A stretch of 64,000 bases of DNA from Bursaphelenchus xylophilus (GCA_904066235.2 CAJFCV020000002.1:6076001-6140000), one strand, 5' to 3'; positions 1 to 15,343 are shown, counted from the stretch's first letter. Notes: generated by a model not told the origin, from the sequence alone. Numbers and translations are program-made.

Positions 1-2530
1 TGGTCTCATTTTTTGCTTACCGTATACGCAGGACTTTCGGTCAGTGTTTCGAAGTTGAGTTCCTCGAAAAATATTTGGATCATGGCGGCATTCTTTCTGT
101 ATTTCTCCATGCACATGTCGTCTCCTAAGTGGCATTCTCTTAACTTTGTTGTTCCAGACGGCCATCTAGCAGCAGAATAAGATACTTCATATCCCAGTTC
201 GCTAGATAAAGAATGCAGTTTAATGAAAATGAGATACCTGCAAGGTTGATGACATTTGCATATATTCGCCTCGGCAATCATCCTTCCCATGAGTTGGGTA
301 GTGTTTTTGATACAATTTCTGGCTGCCGGGTCTGTTAGTTTGCACATAGTTGTTCCATTAGGAATAGGATAACTAGGGTCAGCACATCCACAAGTTTTAA
401 CGATTTCATACTGAGTACAACTTCGATGGCATCCCTCTACGGAGTACTTGTAATTTTTGTAAATGTACCTATCTTCTTCTTCGCCACCATCCTTGCATTT
501 TCCATGAGGTGGAGCAATTCTATAGAATTGTTTCTGAAGAATGAACGCTTGGATTTTTTTTAAGTTCGACTTGCCATTCGAACACCGAAGGATGACATGA
601 ATCCAGTCGGAGCAGTATGACCAAATGCGTCTGGGAATGGAACAACCCACTTGTCATGGACAGTTATTCGGAAACCGACGGATTCTGATGTCGGAAGATA
701 CTCGGACACATTGGCATAGAGTAAAACTCGTAGACCTGAAATATGAGTGCATGCTTAATTTACTCACCAAAGTTGGCTCCTGCTCTGTGCGCGGTGACAT
801 CTTTAGTTCTGTCCCAATTGAACGTATAGCAATTACCAAATGTTGCATCATGAGTTAGGCGGAAATCCCTTAAAGTTTGATTTTGCGTGTACCACGTTAG
901 CACCTTACTTTTTTATTTCGCAGTCCCGCTGATTGAAAGTGCACTCTAATATCAATTCGTCCATATTTTGAGACATATCGACTTTAGCAGATTCATTCTT
1001 CTCACCTACAGCAAACTTGATATTCTCTCTGGCTTGTGTTGCAATTGAAATATCGTTTTTTAATTCCTGAAATTTAAATTAGCTTCTTTTTTTAGTTTAC
1101 CTCATATCCAAGTGCTTCACGCACCGCTGGAGCTTCAGTCGTCGTGGTAGTTGTAGGCCCAACTTTCTTAGGTTTTGCTGTAACAAATGCTTGTGTGAAA
1201 TTCATGTGGTCTACATCGAAAGTGGGCAATATCTCTGGGATCTCTCCGTTTTCATTGTTAGCGATGCAATGATTATATTCTTTATGGCACAAACAGATGT
1301 CTAGATCTCCTTGAAGTTTTTTCTTGTCCTGTTTGCCATGATAAAAACGCATTGGACAATGTCCAAGGTCAGGTACACATTCTGTGCAAATCTTTTCCTT
1401 CCACGTGTTATCTAAATATTTCTAAAGAAGCAAGGATTGATGCTTACAAGGGAAACACGGCCATAAAGCTTTAGATGTCCAGTCAAGTTGACATAAGCAC
1501 CTTGTTGGATGGAAATTGTGCAGATTGTTGTCAATGAAACTTAAGGCTATCTTCCCTTTGTGAACGCCGAAACAACTTCCAGATCTCCGTTCGCCGGATA
1601 ACCTGTTGATCTCACAATAACATTGCGCATACACTTGTAGATATCGGCGGTCTTCTGATATGGTACCATTCAGCTGTCTTCGAAGGCGTCTTCTTTCTCC
1701 TGTAAATGCGTTGTAATAGGAACAAAGGACTTACTTGTCTGCGCGATAACAGTTGCGATCCCTTCCGCCACGCTCCCGCTTTTCATGACATTTTGAAATG
1801 ATGACATCTTAAAAAAGGAAATGGATTACTAAAAGATCGAATAAGAAATTACGAAATTGAAAATAAATTACCATGGCTCGTGTGGCAGGGTCTTGACCTA
1901 TCATGCTTGCTTTATACGGATTAAGATTACATAATGTCACGGACGGGAATGGTGCGTTTTCAAATTTCAGCTAAACAAAGTTAAAGCTTTTGGGATAACT
2001 TACATCAAGGTCGACTGTTTTGGCATATTGTAAGTATTTATGAATGAGAAATATGATTTGAACGACCAATGCGATAAAACAAACGATAAATGCCGCAATC
2101 CAGAGATATACCCATTGCTTTGTAGGTGCCGTTGCTGCATGACTGATGCCATGAATTGTAGTTTGTCGTCCAAATCTTTGCCAGATTTGTCGGTAGTTTA
2201 AGTGACCCGATAATTCTTAATGAAGAGTTGAGTAAAACGCTTTTTAAACATACTTGCACGTCGTATCGAACTAAAGTCGGCCCTCGAAAGACGTCGTAGC
2301 GCGTTCATTGCATGTGCTGGGGAAGAAGGTTTCTTCTCAAAACTTCCCTGTGGTAGTCGTAGCTGCGCTGCCTTCTTTTCGGCCGGGTGCAACGGCCTTC
2401 GCCGAGTACTTTCCTCACTGTTTTGCCTACTGTATGTTCTTTGTCGGGGAACCCCCGAGACAGATCGCGAAGATCGTCCCAATCCCGGCGGCCCATTGCT
2501 TGTGGCGGCATCGCTATTACTCGAAGACAT
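1..2530 (-). CDS. DEG/ENaC degenerin channel subunit, UNC-8/DEL-1-like (3' end outside window)
   Basis: Multi-exon amiloride-sensitive sodium channel family subunit of the plasma membrane. The start ATG is at 2530. Exon 1 (2254-2530) encodes a Ser/Arg-rich cytoplasmic tail. Exon 2 (2004-2215) carries the conserved HGISHA motif before TM1 (an Ile/Val/Phe-rich helix ending [11 protein letters not shown]). Exon 3 (1872-1970) has [10 protein letters not shown]. Cys-rich extracellular exons follow, with [12 protein letters not shown] (about 960), GNCYTFN (about 815) and the degenerin Cys block GC..SC..Y.I...CGCADP at 350-460, then CHQPC at about 240. An intron at about 200-235 interrupts [15 protein letters not shown]. 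The Cys spacing and [10 protein letters not shown]...[10 protein letters not shown] region most resemble nematode UNC-8/DEL-1. TM2 and the C-terminus lie beyond base 1. Family assignment is firm, orthology is inferred. Confidence 0.9.
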
Positions 2531-3258
2531 GGACAGTAGCAGAAGTAGAAATAGAAACAGGAAATAATCTAGAGAACAGCTGGCAGTGAGGATTTATTAC
2601 TTAAAAAAGGATAGCCTCCTTTAGTGGTCAAGAAAAGTTAGGAAGCACATGCCAAAGGGGCAACTTGTGTGGACATAGCAAGCTCAGATTTATCCTTCAG
2701 CCCTGAGGGACTCAGTCAAGTTCTAGATTTGTCGCAATGGGTTTTCACAAGCAGTGGAAACAACGGTTCAGGCCCTGATTTTTTCGCTTGAGGCGCAGCT
2801 GTTATTAACTACCTGTGCTTAAAAAAGACGGATCTTCAATTTCCCCGACAAAAAGCTCAGAGTATCGCCGACCACACGCCCCTCAATGAGCTACCAATTT
2901 GCCTGATTTCTTGTGGTTTCCCGTTTTGAGACTCTGGACTAGTCACACCCGCTTTGCCATAAATGTATCTATGTTGAGTCATTGTAGTCTTGCCTAATTA
3001 GCCCAATCAAAGCCTTAATGATTTGTTTTTTTTGTCTGATCCGATTTTTAAAGAATTAATTTTAATTTATCGAAAGCGGCTGACTCGTTAGTTGAGCCCT
3101 AAGGAAAATTTGACCGTTCATTCGAGTTGATGGACTCAGTTGTGACAATTGCGGCGAACTGGAGGGGCTGGCGTGTGACAGGTGGCTGGCACTTTTATTC
3201 CACCTTCACTGACGCCATTTTGATTTATTATAATTATTAATCATCGCCTCTCTTCCAG
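2531..3258. other. intergenic or intronic stretch between degenerin and IRE1
   Basis: Many stops in all forward frames. It contains the degenerin promoter side and, just before 3259, a good splice acceptor (ctcttccag). Nothing resembling the IRE1 luminal N-terminus or a signal peptide was found. Confidence 0.6.
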
Positions 3259-5822
<2,564 letters not shown>

Positions 5823-6530
5823 AATTCTGATGGAATCGAACACGCAGAAACATATTCAATTAAGGAACTGTCTTTTAAAAAAGCTTCTCACTATCCGCAA
5901 ATGAAAAACTTTTTGACAGTAAGTCAACATTTAACAGAAAGTTTGGCATTTCCTTTTCGGGTATTACTTTTAAGCGGCGAGTACTCCGGGTAGGCATTGC
6001 TCTCGTGGCGGACCGAAAATCGGGCCAGTCTATTCCAGAATAACAAAAATATAAGGTTTTAGCTAGCTAAAAACTCCAAAGAAAAAGCTCAGAACAGAAA
6101 ATAGCCATGTCTGAGCGTCGTATCTTAAAAAAAATTGAATCTACTCGGTCCTCTGTTTATTCCACTCTTACTCCTGACAATTTTGTGAGTATTTCATAGG
6201 ATAAATGGGTGTTTTGAATGGAAATCTGACGATATTGTATATGATATCGGTGGTTATTCAAGTAAATGCAGAAACTTTTTTTGTATCTAGTGTAATAGGG
6301 GAGCGCTTGTGACTTTAGCCACCAATTGGATTCTTTCTTGAGTACCTTTCTACAATTTATTTCGTTTGCGGATAGTGACAAGCTCGTCCATTAAATTAAC
6401 GAGTCTTTAACATTTAGTCTTCACTGTTTATTTGAAAATATCAGAATACCGGTATTTTATTTGTCTACCGTCTTCTACATAGAATTGCCAATGTAAATAG
6501 TCTTACAAAACCCTGAATAAATCATTCCAA

Positions 6531-7552
6531 TTACAAGTCATCCCATCTCTGTCGAATCATCATCCTGGTCCGTCTGGGATGAATGAAATAAGAGCCGTTG
6601 AACAACCAGTTTAAACCATATCCCCCACCCATCTTTTCCGGAGTATATTCCCCATTTAATGACACCGTTCCACACCATTTAGTCCACCATCCTCTACAAC
6701 ATTGGCTTATAAGGAATGTTCCTCTCACCCAAGATGGAATTTGATTACGCAGTCTGGAAGAGGGTCATTGATCTTGTCGACAGTCGAAAAAGGTGCCTTA
6801 TTGTCAGTGGTGATGTCATACCATCCAAAACTCGCATTTCCAACAAAGTACTCAGGATCCGCCTAAAATATCACCTTAGATAAATACTCATTACCTACCC
6901 GTGGGAGACTTCCATTGCTCAACTTTTTCAAAGGCCGATGAGCGCTGATCTCTAGCTCATAATTTGCCGTCTCATTGCCTATCTGAAGAGCTCTGCACAT
7001 TTTTTAGAGACCTTACCCTAAAGTCGTATTCGGAGACAAAATAAGAATTTTCCCACTTGCTTCTGGGTGTTCGATCCCCGAACAATTCGACCCTCAACAG
7101 GGCCGGCCGTTTGCCCCGATTGGATAGATCGTGAATAACATCGTTCCCGAGCCAGAATTCTGATTCTGAATGCGGAGTTCCAAACCCTATCTTATAATCT
7201 TCCCAACTTCGATTCCAAAAAGTTTCTCCAGTAAGCCCATTCCTTTGTTGGATCACCGTCCATCCTCCTCCTCGACTTTGTTGATCACAGAAAGCCCATT
7301 TCTCTCCACATTTTGTTCGAATTTCGAATATTCCACTAAAGATTACTGTAATTACGTAAGGCTCTCACCTAAGGCTACCGTGTTTTTGGAAGAGATCTTG
7401 ACAGGAAACGGGCTGAAAGAAAATAAAAGGTTTACTATCTCGTAGGGTCGCGACCTTACTTTATCAGTCGCATGAACATCTTGGAGAAAAACACAAATGA
7501 GTAAAACAACAGGGCTGAATAGTGTAATAATATAACATGTTAGACGAAACAT
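6531..7552 (-). CDS. secreted fibrinogen-related (FReD) protein
   Basis: Six exons (7460-7552, 7369-7412, 7017-7335, 6899-6982, 6729-6862, 6531-6693) join to 278 codons. The first exon is a signal peptide (hydrophobic TCYIITLFSPVVLLICVFL). The rest is one fibrinogen C-terminal globular domain: CQDLFQKHGSLSGIFEI, GGGWTVIQQR, WEDYKIGFG, EFWLGNDVIHDL, FSTVDKIND, GGWWTKWC and SLNGEY. This is the order found in ficolins, tenascins and nematode FReD proteins, which are extracellular lectin-like proteins. The coiled-coil/collagen stalk of ficolins is absent. The last intron (6694-6728, 35 nt) must use the AG at 6694-6695; the AG 12 nt upstream would leave only 23 nt and break the GGWW motif. Ligand is unknown. 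Confidence 0.88.
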
Positions 7553-8530
7553 TAACCAATTCTACGCTTCTATCCCCAAATATTTATGGGCCAACTGCGA
7601 TTTTTACAAGAAAAAGGCAACACGTAATGTGTAAAGGTTTAGAAACAATAGAAATTGGAAGTAAAAAAAAGGAACTTGTTTCTTTTTTTTCATAAACGGC
7701 GGAAAATAAAAGTCGTCTATTTTATCAGTCTGTCGGGAAAATAACGGCGGGTTGTCGCGCCTTGGAATCGCCCATCATCGCTTTGCGACGACTGCGCCTG
7801 GGGATTTGGTGCGCGACTGCATCCTATTTATTATTTCGACGGGGCGAAACATTTATTTAGCTGCGAGGACCCGCTAGGGTTCGGAAAATTCGGGTATTTT
7901 CACCTCGTGGGTATAGTAATCTCGATTCTGAGCCCGATATAGCCCTGAGGCACAAGGTGTTCCCTGAGGTCTTTTCCGTACCTGACACCAATGCAGAGTT
8001 CCAATTTTCATGACTGTGCACTTTAAATGCACTGTGCAACAGGCGTTTGAAAAATTTTTGGGGCTTCGGTAGTTGAGCCTACGTAGGGGGCTTTATCTAA
8101 AACGGAGGGGGCTTCATCTAAAACGTAGGGGGCTTGATCTAAAACTTAGGGGGCTTGTGCTGGACCATACAACTTGGATCAATTCTTTGAAATAAATTTT
8201 GGGGTTTAGAATGGACGAGGGGGTTTGTACTGGGTCATGGGGGGGCTAAACTGGACTGGGGGCTGTACTACCTTGGCCCCAAACTTTTGTGATTAAAAGT
8301 GAAGTTTTTAATCCTTGGATCTCAAAAGGTCAAACTTTGACTATGCTTGGTCGTGACCTAGATCATGATGAGCTAGTTCAGGTATGTCCCTCCAAAAGAT
8401 AACTAATATTCTGACACACTCGAAACCAGTCTGCCACTCATCTACCAACCTTGTGATGACATTACATACAATACTTTATGACACCTTTTTATTCATTATT
8501 ATGTATGACATTTACCCTTAGAGATTATGT
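7553..8530. repeat. intergenic repeats: partial MITE copy and G-rich tandem repeat
   Basis: At 7725-7800 a copy of the TCAGTCTGTCGGGAAAATAACGGCGGG terminal sequence (first 20: TCAGTCTGTCGGGAAAATAA) also present at 61552 lacks its opposite arm. At 8084-8160 there are about four diverged copies of a ~22-bp unit, GTAGGGGGCTTNATCTAAAAC. The segment 8330-8395 is related, in part inverted, to 62157-62282 (AGTTCAGGTATGTCCCT). No gene seen. Confidence 0.6.
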
Positions 8531-10220
8531 TTATCGGAATGTGGACATCGGTGAGAATACTGATGTCAATGGCTTCTTTGTCAAGGTTCCGAAGGTCTCT
8601 TTTTGAGTGATATACATCTTAGGTCTGAACTGGGCCATCTGGTTGGAGATGAACCAAAGACAAACCCCCATCGCAAATGAGGCAACTCCGATCAACCATA
8701 GACAAAACCAGATCCCCTGAAACATTATGTTAGTTCCTGATTTTCTGTTCGTGATACTAGTCCTTCCGGAAAGTCGCCGGACTGCTTCTTGGCGTTTGCA
8801 GCGTGCGAAAAAAACTCAAGGTGCGAGCGACCGCCGAAAAAACCTATTGCACCGTGAAAAAATGAGAAAATTTGCACAGTGCAAACAAAACTTATTTTTT
8901 CGCACAGTGCTTGTCGCCGATTTCAGTCCGGCGACTTTCCAGAAGGCTATTATACATTAACATTGATTACGGACCTCGATTGGCCTAACAAATCCATTAC
9001 AATTGGCTTCGTTGATTTCGACCCTTTCGGCTGACAAATCACTTAAAAAATCGACCAGATTATTGGGATCGAAGTAAGCGAAATTGGAGTTAACATATTC
9101 CTCCAGGTTTAGGTTTTGAAGCTAAAAATCCTTATATAAGTTTAAGATGAATAAGCATATACATAACTTAATTAAACTCAACTTACATAAACTTGAACAT
9201 AAGGACAGATCACACGATGAACTTGACTGTACAATAAGAATACAATTGAAAAGCAGAGCACCAACACGGAACACACCAACATCACAAATGACATTACTTT
9301 AGCCATCCGACTGAACCAAAGTAAACTGGACGATCTCTCACCCGAATCGCGATATACATCCTTGATTTTGGCACAAATCATGATTAAGATGAATGCCAGG
9401 AAAATGACATACACAAGAGAAATAGCGACCAGAACAATTGTTTGCATGAAAAAGCCAAGGGCCGGCTCCAAAAGTTTGTACTCGTATCCCATCTCTCTGA
9501 GGTTGTTGTACTTGTTCAAGATGTCCGTCTCTCCAAATTTAGATGTTTGTTTTGGTTTTCGGTTAACGACAACGATGGCATTGTTAATGGAAATCTCCAG
9601 AAACTTGTCCGACGATACCTAAAAATCATGGCGTAATAACTGCCGTTTAGTCATCTTTTCTGCATATGTATATCAATTAAAACCCCACATTTGAGTCTTT
9701 GAAAGTAGCCAATTCCCCGGCATTCATGTAATTATTGGTCAGAAAAATGTTGTAAACAATCAGATAAACTGTTCCGAGTAATAACGTCAGCCATGTAATA
9801 ATCATCGCCGCAAAAGACCAGTTGAATGAGGGATCGTTCTTATACTTCTTCTAAACAGTTGTCATGAAGAGAGGTAAAAGTAAACTTACTGTGACGTCAT
9901 ATAACTGATCTTTTGTTCTGGTTGAGTAAATGTAGAAAGATGCTCCCGAAATAGTCAGAAAGAGTACAATAAGGGCACAAACGGAAAGAATTAAGACGTT
10001 CATCAAGGTCGGTTGCATTGGAAAATAAATATCCAAGAAGTCCCATGATAAGAGAGATGACTGTAAAATAAGGCAATGCAAACAATTTCAAATATTAACG
10101 TCAGCAAATGAAACATACCTTGACTTTGAGTTGATTCAGTAAAAGCAAAGGATCAGAAACAGCGGAATCTGTAATGAACGAATGAAATCGCTCGGCTAAT
10201 GCCAGGGGCCAGTCGATCAT
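8531..10220 (-). CDS. unknown five-pass membrane protein
   Basis: Six exons in consistent phase (10119-10220, 9890-10060, 9689-9850, 9187-9618, 8975-9121, 8531-8716) give 399 codons from the ATG at 10220. Hydrophobic segments lie at about residues 45-68, 105-128, 195-222, 245-268 and 340-362. Loops 2-3 and 4-5 are about 65 residues each, and loop 4-5 has a conserved-looking VHRVICPYVQ. The five-pass plan recalls prominin and tweety proteins, but the loops are much shorter than in either and I see no diagnostic motif, so I leave it unnamed. The last intron (8717-8974) contains a short inverted-repeat element. Donors at 9688 (GTGGGG) and 8974 (GTCCGT) are weak but GT. Confidence 0.75.
8760..8947. 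mobile_element. MITE inside last intron of the five-pass membrane gene
   Basis: Ends are inverted: left GTCCTTCCGGAAAGTCGCCG and, inverted on the right, CCTTCTGGAAAGTCGCCGG, about 22-25 bp. TA dinucleotides sit outside both ends (8758-8759 and 8948-8949). The interior has GCACAGTGC/GCACCGTG motifs. A related end occurs near 61352-61380 and 62443-62465. No coding capacity. Confidence 0.7.
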
Positions 10221-10619
10221 TTTCGGATACGAAATGCCTCGTCGCACTAGCTAGAAGGATATTAAAGTGGCAGGAAAGGATATAGATCCAGTTACGACGT
10301 TTTTTCGCTCTCGTCAAGGCCGTGTTCGCGTGCGCGGACCCAAGATGGAATGGATAAAAGTCAAAATAAAGGACAGGTAAAGTCCGACTCAAAGGCTATG
10401 TAAAACCCCACCCCTTTTATTTAGGGCTGTAATTTCGGCGTTCGTTTAAAGTTTCCTAATCCGCTCGAGAAAAATTCGCGGCGTTAGAATTAATAATTCC
10501 AGAAGTCCCCTCTCTTCTAATGATGTGATTATGCAAATCTAATCAATCACTTCTCTCCTTCACCAATTTTCATCGGGTACAGAAATAATCGCTTTTAAGA
10601 TTACGATACGACGGTTGAG

Positions 10620-11800
10620 TCCGAACACTCCCCCGACGTATGGGGTGTTTCAAAGGGAAATACATTTTGAAACAAGGTAATACCGTACACTGGAGGACAT
10701 AAAAGTCAATTCCAATCACGATGCATCAAAATGTAATTAAAAAGTCTTAAAACAGCACGCGTCCGAAAATTTGGGGCCCTGGACGCTCTAGGCTCGCAGG
10801 CAATGCAATATTTTTTTAACAAGTTCGAATATAATGCTAACCTATTGCACAACTTAAGAAATAAGTGAATATTACAAAAAACAAATTGTTTTCAAAATCA
10901 GCATCAGCATCAAGCATCAAATCCGAACTCCAGTCTCCAAAATACACTCAAATGCACACTCTCTTGCAAGGGAAGACCATTATGGGCAGAATTCTGAAAT
11001 CCCTGCAAATATCCTGAACATCCGTATCTTTGTAAAAAATTTGTATTTTATATATTTTTTACTTGTTTAGTTCGAAAGTTCAGACAATTTGAATGCCGAA
11101 AATTTATACTGAACATGGTATCTTGGCATTTCTCAAAGCAGTCGAAGGCTAGAGCATAGAAAAAATTGTCAATTACAAAAATGTTCCCCATGGTCGAAAA
11201 CGTAAAACCATCGAAGTTTTGTTCTTTAGCTCCTTGGGGTTTTTACACACTAACCCAATCTGTCTGGAAATTGTATCTACCGTAACCCCCGTACACGGTA
11301 GTTTCCGAAACTAAAAATTCGTGTTCACGTGTTCGGCAATCAGAGTACAAAAACAGTGCAAAATATCAAAAGATTCGGAGTTTTTCGTTTTTTCAAAATG
11401 TAGGTCCTTGTTAAGATTCTGAGTTGGCCGTTTTTTCGAAATGTCCGGCCCTTGTTCCGAGATGAAAAGCTTCAATTTGCAGAAAGCTCTTTTAAATGTA
11501 GCATGTGTATAGTAAAACCAAGTTTACCACAATATTTGACCATATATGCCGACAATTTGCTACCTGGGTGGGCTCCGAATGTCCAGGGCCCGACTGCTTT
11601 TTCGTGCGCCAAACAGTAAGCTTCAGGTACATCTATCTGTGCAAGAAACTCCCAACAACAAAAACCTCTCTATAGAAAACTTATTCAGTAGTTTTACAGA
11701 GTTGCCTGTAGTTTAACATGCCATAAAATAATGTCGCAATTTGTTGCGAGACAACTGGAATTCGAAAAACAGGAGCTTCTGTTGCCCTAGGGCCCTATTT
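10620..11800. repeat. dispersed repeat related to the 34.3-37.1 kb inverted-repeat element
   Basis: 11080-11460 shares long stretches with 36290-36630: CAAAGCAGTCGAAGGC, AATGTTCCCCATGGTC, ACCGTAACCCCCGTA and CAAAATATCAAAAGATTC occur in the same order in both. GGGCCCTGGA at about 10776 recurs inverted at about 11580 (TCCAGGGCCC), so this copy may have its own inverted ends. No gene seen at 10221-11900. Confidence 0.75.
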
Positions 11801-11981
11801 GAAAAACGACTTTGTGGCATTCAGTTCGAGTCCTGACACGAAAACAAATTACATTGAAACAGAATGCCAAAAATCCAGCGAGAGAAAACCGTCAATTTTT
11901 AGGCTCACAAATTCATTTTTCTTTGAAGGTGTCATAATTCTTTCGTTTTTTCATTTGTAAATTAATACTTTCAGGTAAAAT

Positions 11982-12530
11982 ATGGCCGAACGTTTGACTT
12001 ACCGTCGCCGTCACGCTTACAACACCAAGTCCAACAAGACCAAGGTCGTAAAGACCCCAGGAGGTCGCAATGTCTTCCAGTACCGCAAAAAGCAGGGTGC
12101 TACCCCAGTTTGTGGTGACACTAAGGTCAAACTTCACGGTGTAAGTTATCTTTCGTTTTTATTGGTTTTTAGGGATTCTTAGGCAATGCTCCTTGTTTGT
12201 ATAATTATTTCCACTAATTCTTTCGGAAAGTAACTTTCACTCAAAGGTTGTTTTTAATACTAATACAATCCTGTGACGGTGTAGTATACCTCGTTGAGCT
12301 TGAAAATGTTTAAATCTTTATGCCCACTAGCTTCATCTTTGCAATTTTAGATCAAGGCTGTCAGACCCCGCAAATTGAGCAAGCTTACCCGTCGCCAGAA
12401 GACCGTTTCCCGGCCATATGGAGGTGTTTTGTCTGCAGGAGCCGTCCGTCAACGCATCATCCGATCCTTCCTCTCAGCCGAGCAGAAGATTGCTTCCAAG
12501 ATCCTCAAGGCCACCGAATCCAAGAAATAA
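11982..12530 (+). CDS. rpl-34: 60S ribosomal protein L34 (eL34)
   Basis: Two exons (11982-12140 and 12351-12530) encode a complete 112-residue eL34 of the large ribosomal subunit. The N-terminus MAERLTYRRRHAYNT, the KTPGG block and GGVLSAGAVRQRIIRSFL are diagnostic; human L34 is 117 residues. The intron has GTAAGT...TTTTAG ends. A splice acceptor (tactttcag, ending 11974) sits 7 nt before the ATG, so the mRNA is probably trans-spliced there. It converges on the neprilysin gene, whose stop is 97 bp downstream. Confidence 0.97.
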
Positions 12531-12627
12531 GCGTTGTTGAGAGTTGTTAATTTGTTTTTTCATAAATTGTTTATTCAATTTAACAAGAAGTATGTACAGA
12601 ACAAGTTTTCCGCATTTTTATTTTTTC

Positions 12628-15074
12628 TCACCACACGTAACATCTCGACTCAGGGTTCATTGTCGCCTTCGGGGAGCATTTGAAGGCGTCAGAGAACTCA
12701 GGTTGGTTCGACGCGACCATGTTGATCCTGTATTTAGATGGTGCATGGCTGTCTGTGTATATTTGTCTTACTGATTCTTCTGGTTTTGCGTGTCCGCAAT
12801 AGCTCTGCAAAATATGTAAACATGGCGTAGATCTTGGCTTACCATAGCATAGCTAATGAAGAACATTTGTTTGTTATCAAACTGTTCAAACCTAGGGATA
12901 CGGGCTTCTTCCTTTCCCAAAGCTTTCAAATACTTCGTGTATGCCCTAAAGGCTTGTTTAATGCCTCCATTGTCGGCGATGTTCTCTCCTTGTGTTCCAT
13001 ATCCATCAATATGCATATCAGTTCCGTCTACTTTTTGCGCAGAGTATTGTTTGATCATACATTCTGTTCTGTTCAAGAACTCCGTTTGTGTTGACTCACC
13101 CCACCAGTTCTTTCGATTCCCAACTTTGTCAAATTGTCGCCCTAAAATGACGTTCAGTATGCCTTTAACCTTACCTTGCATATCGAATCCATGAACAATT
13201 TCATGACTGATAATAGACCCAATGGCACCGTAGTTTGTAGCCTTTGGGAACTTGCTGTCAAAGAATGGAGGTTGTAATATGGCGCTGGGAATCGCTTAAT
13301 TTGTTTGTTTTACTAATCGTGTCAGAGGAGACTTACTCAGGGCATTCTTAACAAAAGTGTAAGCCGCATTAACAGTTGTGGCGCTCATTGGGAGTCTGTA
13401 TCTGTCAACAGGCCTTAGAAGATCACGAGCCGCTTTCTTCTGCTTCCACAAGGAATGTTTACGAACCATGGTTCCATAAGTGTCATCAACAGAAAAGTTC
13501 AACTTGAAATTAGCCCGGTATAAATACTTTGAGATACTTACTTCACTGTAGTAATTGTCAAGTGCTGTAAGATTGTAAGCAATTGTCTGGGCTCCAACTA
13601 ACGCAATCATATCTTGTGCCTAAATAAATATAAGTAAAAACAAAATAAACTTACTTTGCTAATGGCATAGGTTCTGGTACTATTGTCCATCCAATCACTG
13701 GCCTTCAGAAGTTCCATGAATTCGGATCGAACCTCTTCGAAAAGATTTTTGACTTGACTCAAGTCATTCTCATCAAAGTTTTCTTTCACATACAGGGCAT
13801 CAGAAGCATAAGCCATAGCTATCCCAGAGACGGAACTGCACTCCTTCCATCTCGGTGCTCTGTTCACCGTACCAATAACTCTTCTTATATAGTCCTGAAC
13901 AAATTCGAAAACACATTTTTTCTCTTACATGTCTCACTTCCTCGAATCGTTCATCCAATTGCAGCCACCAAGCATCAGCGAATCTCCAAAGCATAACATT
14001 GGCCAAAGTCCTGGCTGGGGTTCTCTTTAGAAGTTTATTAAGGGCAATAAAGAATTTGGGATTGGCAATTATAACTTCCGGATTAGATGCGATATAAGGA
14101 TGCACGTCCTCGGGCATAATTGTGTTGAAATATCGTTTCCAATCGACCTTTAAAAACGCAATCTATTACGTAATTTCACCTACAATTGACATGATTCGGT
14201 CCATATCTGATAATCTTCTGGCTTTCATCAGAGCGGAGAAGTTGTGATTTGGACTCATGCTCTCTAAGGCGACATGTGCAAATGTCTTTTCGAAACCGAT
14301 GATCTCCTTTACATGTTCGTTAATCTGAGCTCGGGACCTAGAAATCCCCGTATCTTTGAGAATAAGATATATGACTGTGCGCATATATTGCTCATAAGCC
14401 GAGACTTGTCTTCTGAACCGTTTTGGTTCCAAATAAAATTGTGGAATGGACATTCCGAGGCTCCCTTTCTCGAAATGGATCAATGTTCTGCTCACATTAT
14501 TAAGGTCTATGTTCCCGTAAGCGGCAAAGAACACATCCATGGACCGAATACTGGCCATTCTGGCCAAATAACCAGTCAGGTCAAATTCTGTGGCATTGAA
14601 CTTGTCATCTCCGTCAATCATAGGCCATACTCCAATTTTCTGAAAGTTGTCTTAATGTACGAAAATGACTTACTCTGATAAATTCGAGCAATTCTGAAGT
14701 CTTTTCAACACTTTTGCCGGTCGTATTCATGCATGCTGTATAGAATAATTTTAATTTGGAGATAGCTGTCGAGTTTCTGTCATCGATTGAATCATAGAAC
14801 GCTAAGATTTCTTAGTTAATTATGTTTGTTTACACTTACCTCTTGTCTGACGATTAACAACGTCACTTAATTGTGAGTATTTGTCATAATACGCACGGTC
14901 TTCAGGAATGGGATTGTTTTTTATCCAATTCCCGCATGCAAACTGATATAAGTCTTCACAGGGATCAATGGAAAGATCTAAACTTTCATTCCACAACCTC
15001 GAAATCTGATGTAATCCATCCGAATTAGCGACAACAATCGAAATTTTTAAACACCCCAGAAGCAGAACCCACAT
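12628..15074 (-). CDS. neprilysin-like M13 zinc metalloendopeptidase
   Basis: A multi-exon gene for a membrane-associated or secreted peptidase that cleaves peptides outside the cell. From the start at 15074 there is a hydrophobic leader (MWVLLLGCLKISIVV), then the M13 N-terminal signature DPCEDLYQFACGNWIKNNPIP. The catalytic region has IPSAILQPPFF, the zinc site HEIVH with GFD (about 13190-13210), and the second ligand motif GENIADNGG (12970-12990). The C-terminus ends in the family-typical NPESRCYVW. Exons I could phase include 14840-15074, 14674-14801, 14184-14639 and about 13900-14150; the remainder run to the TGA at 12628. In HEIVH both His and the catalytic Glu are kept, so it is predicted active. 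The short leader suggests secretion or a signal anchor. Nematodes carry many nep paralogues, so I give no number. Confidence 0.93.
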
Positions 15075-15343
15075 GTCTGCAATAAAATTTATCAGAATCT
15101 GCTCTTTAAAATTATTTTTTATTATAAATCTGGAACGATCCCGTTTCGTCTTGTCCATCAAACCCGCGCGACCTTTTTTAACAAATTAGTGATGATTTCC
15201 TTTTCTTTGTGATTGTCATGACTTCTCCGCTTTTTCTTTTATTTTTGTTTTTGTAGTACCCGAGCGTAGTTTAAACCGACATGAACAACTATTTTTTTGC
15301 GATCACAGGCTCTCGTGTGTTCTTCTCTGGTCTTCAAGGGTGT

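Noticed and set aside
2308..2589. Forward open frame as an IRE1 first exon
   Set aside because: It is antisense to degenerin exon 1 and shows no signal peptide or luminal-domain similarity.
6706..6728. A 23-nt intron in the fibrinogen-domain gene
   Set aside because: A second AG 12 nt further on gives a 35-nt intron and restores the conserved GGWW motif in frame.
8531..10220. Prominin orthologue
   Set aside because: Loops are about 65 residues rather than several hundred and no prominin motif is clear; only the five-pass plan agrees.
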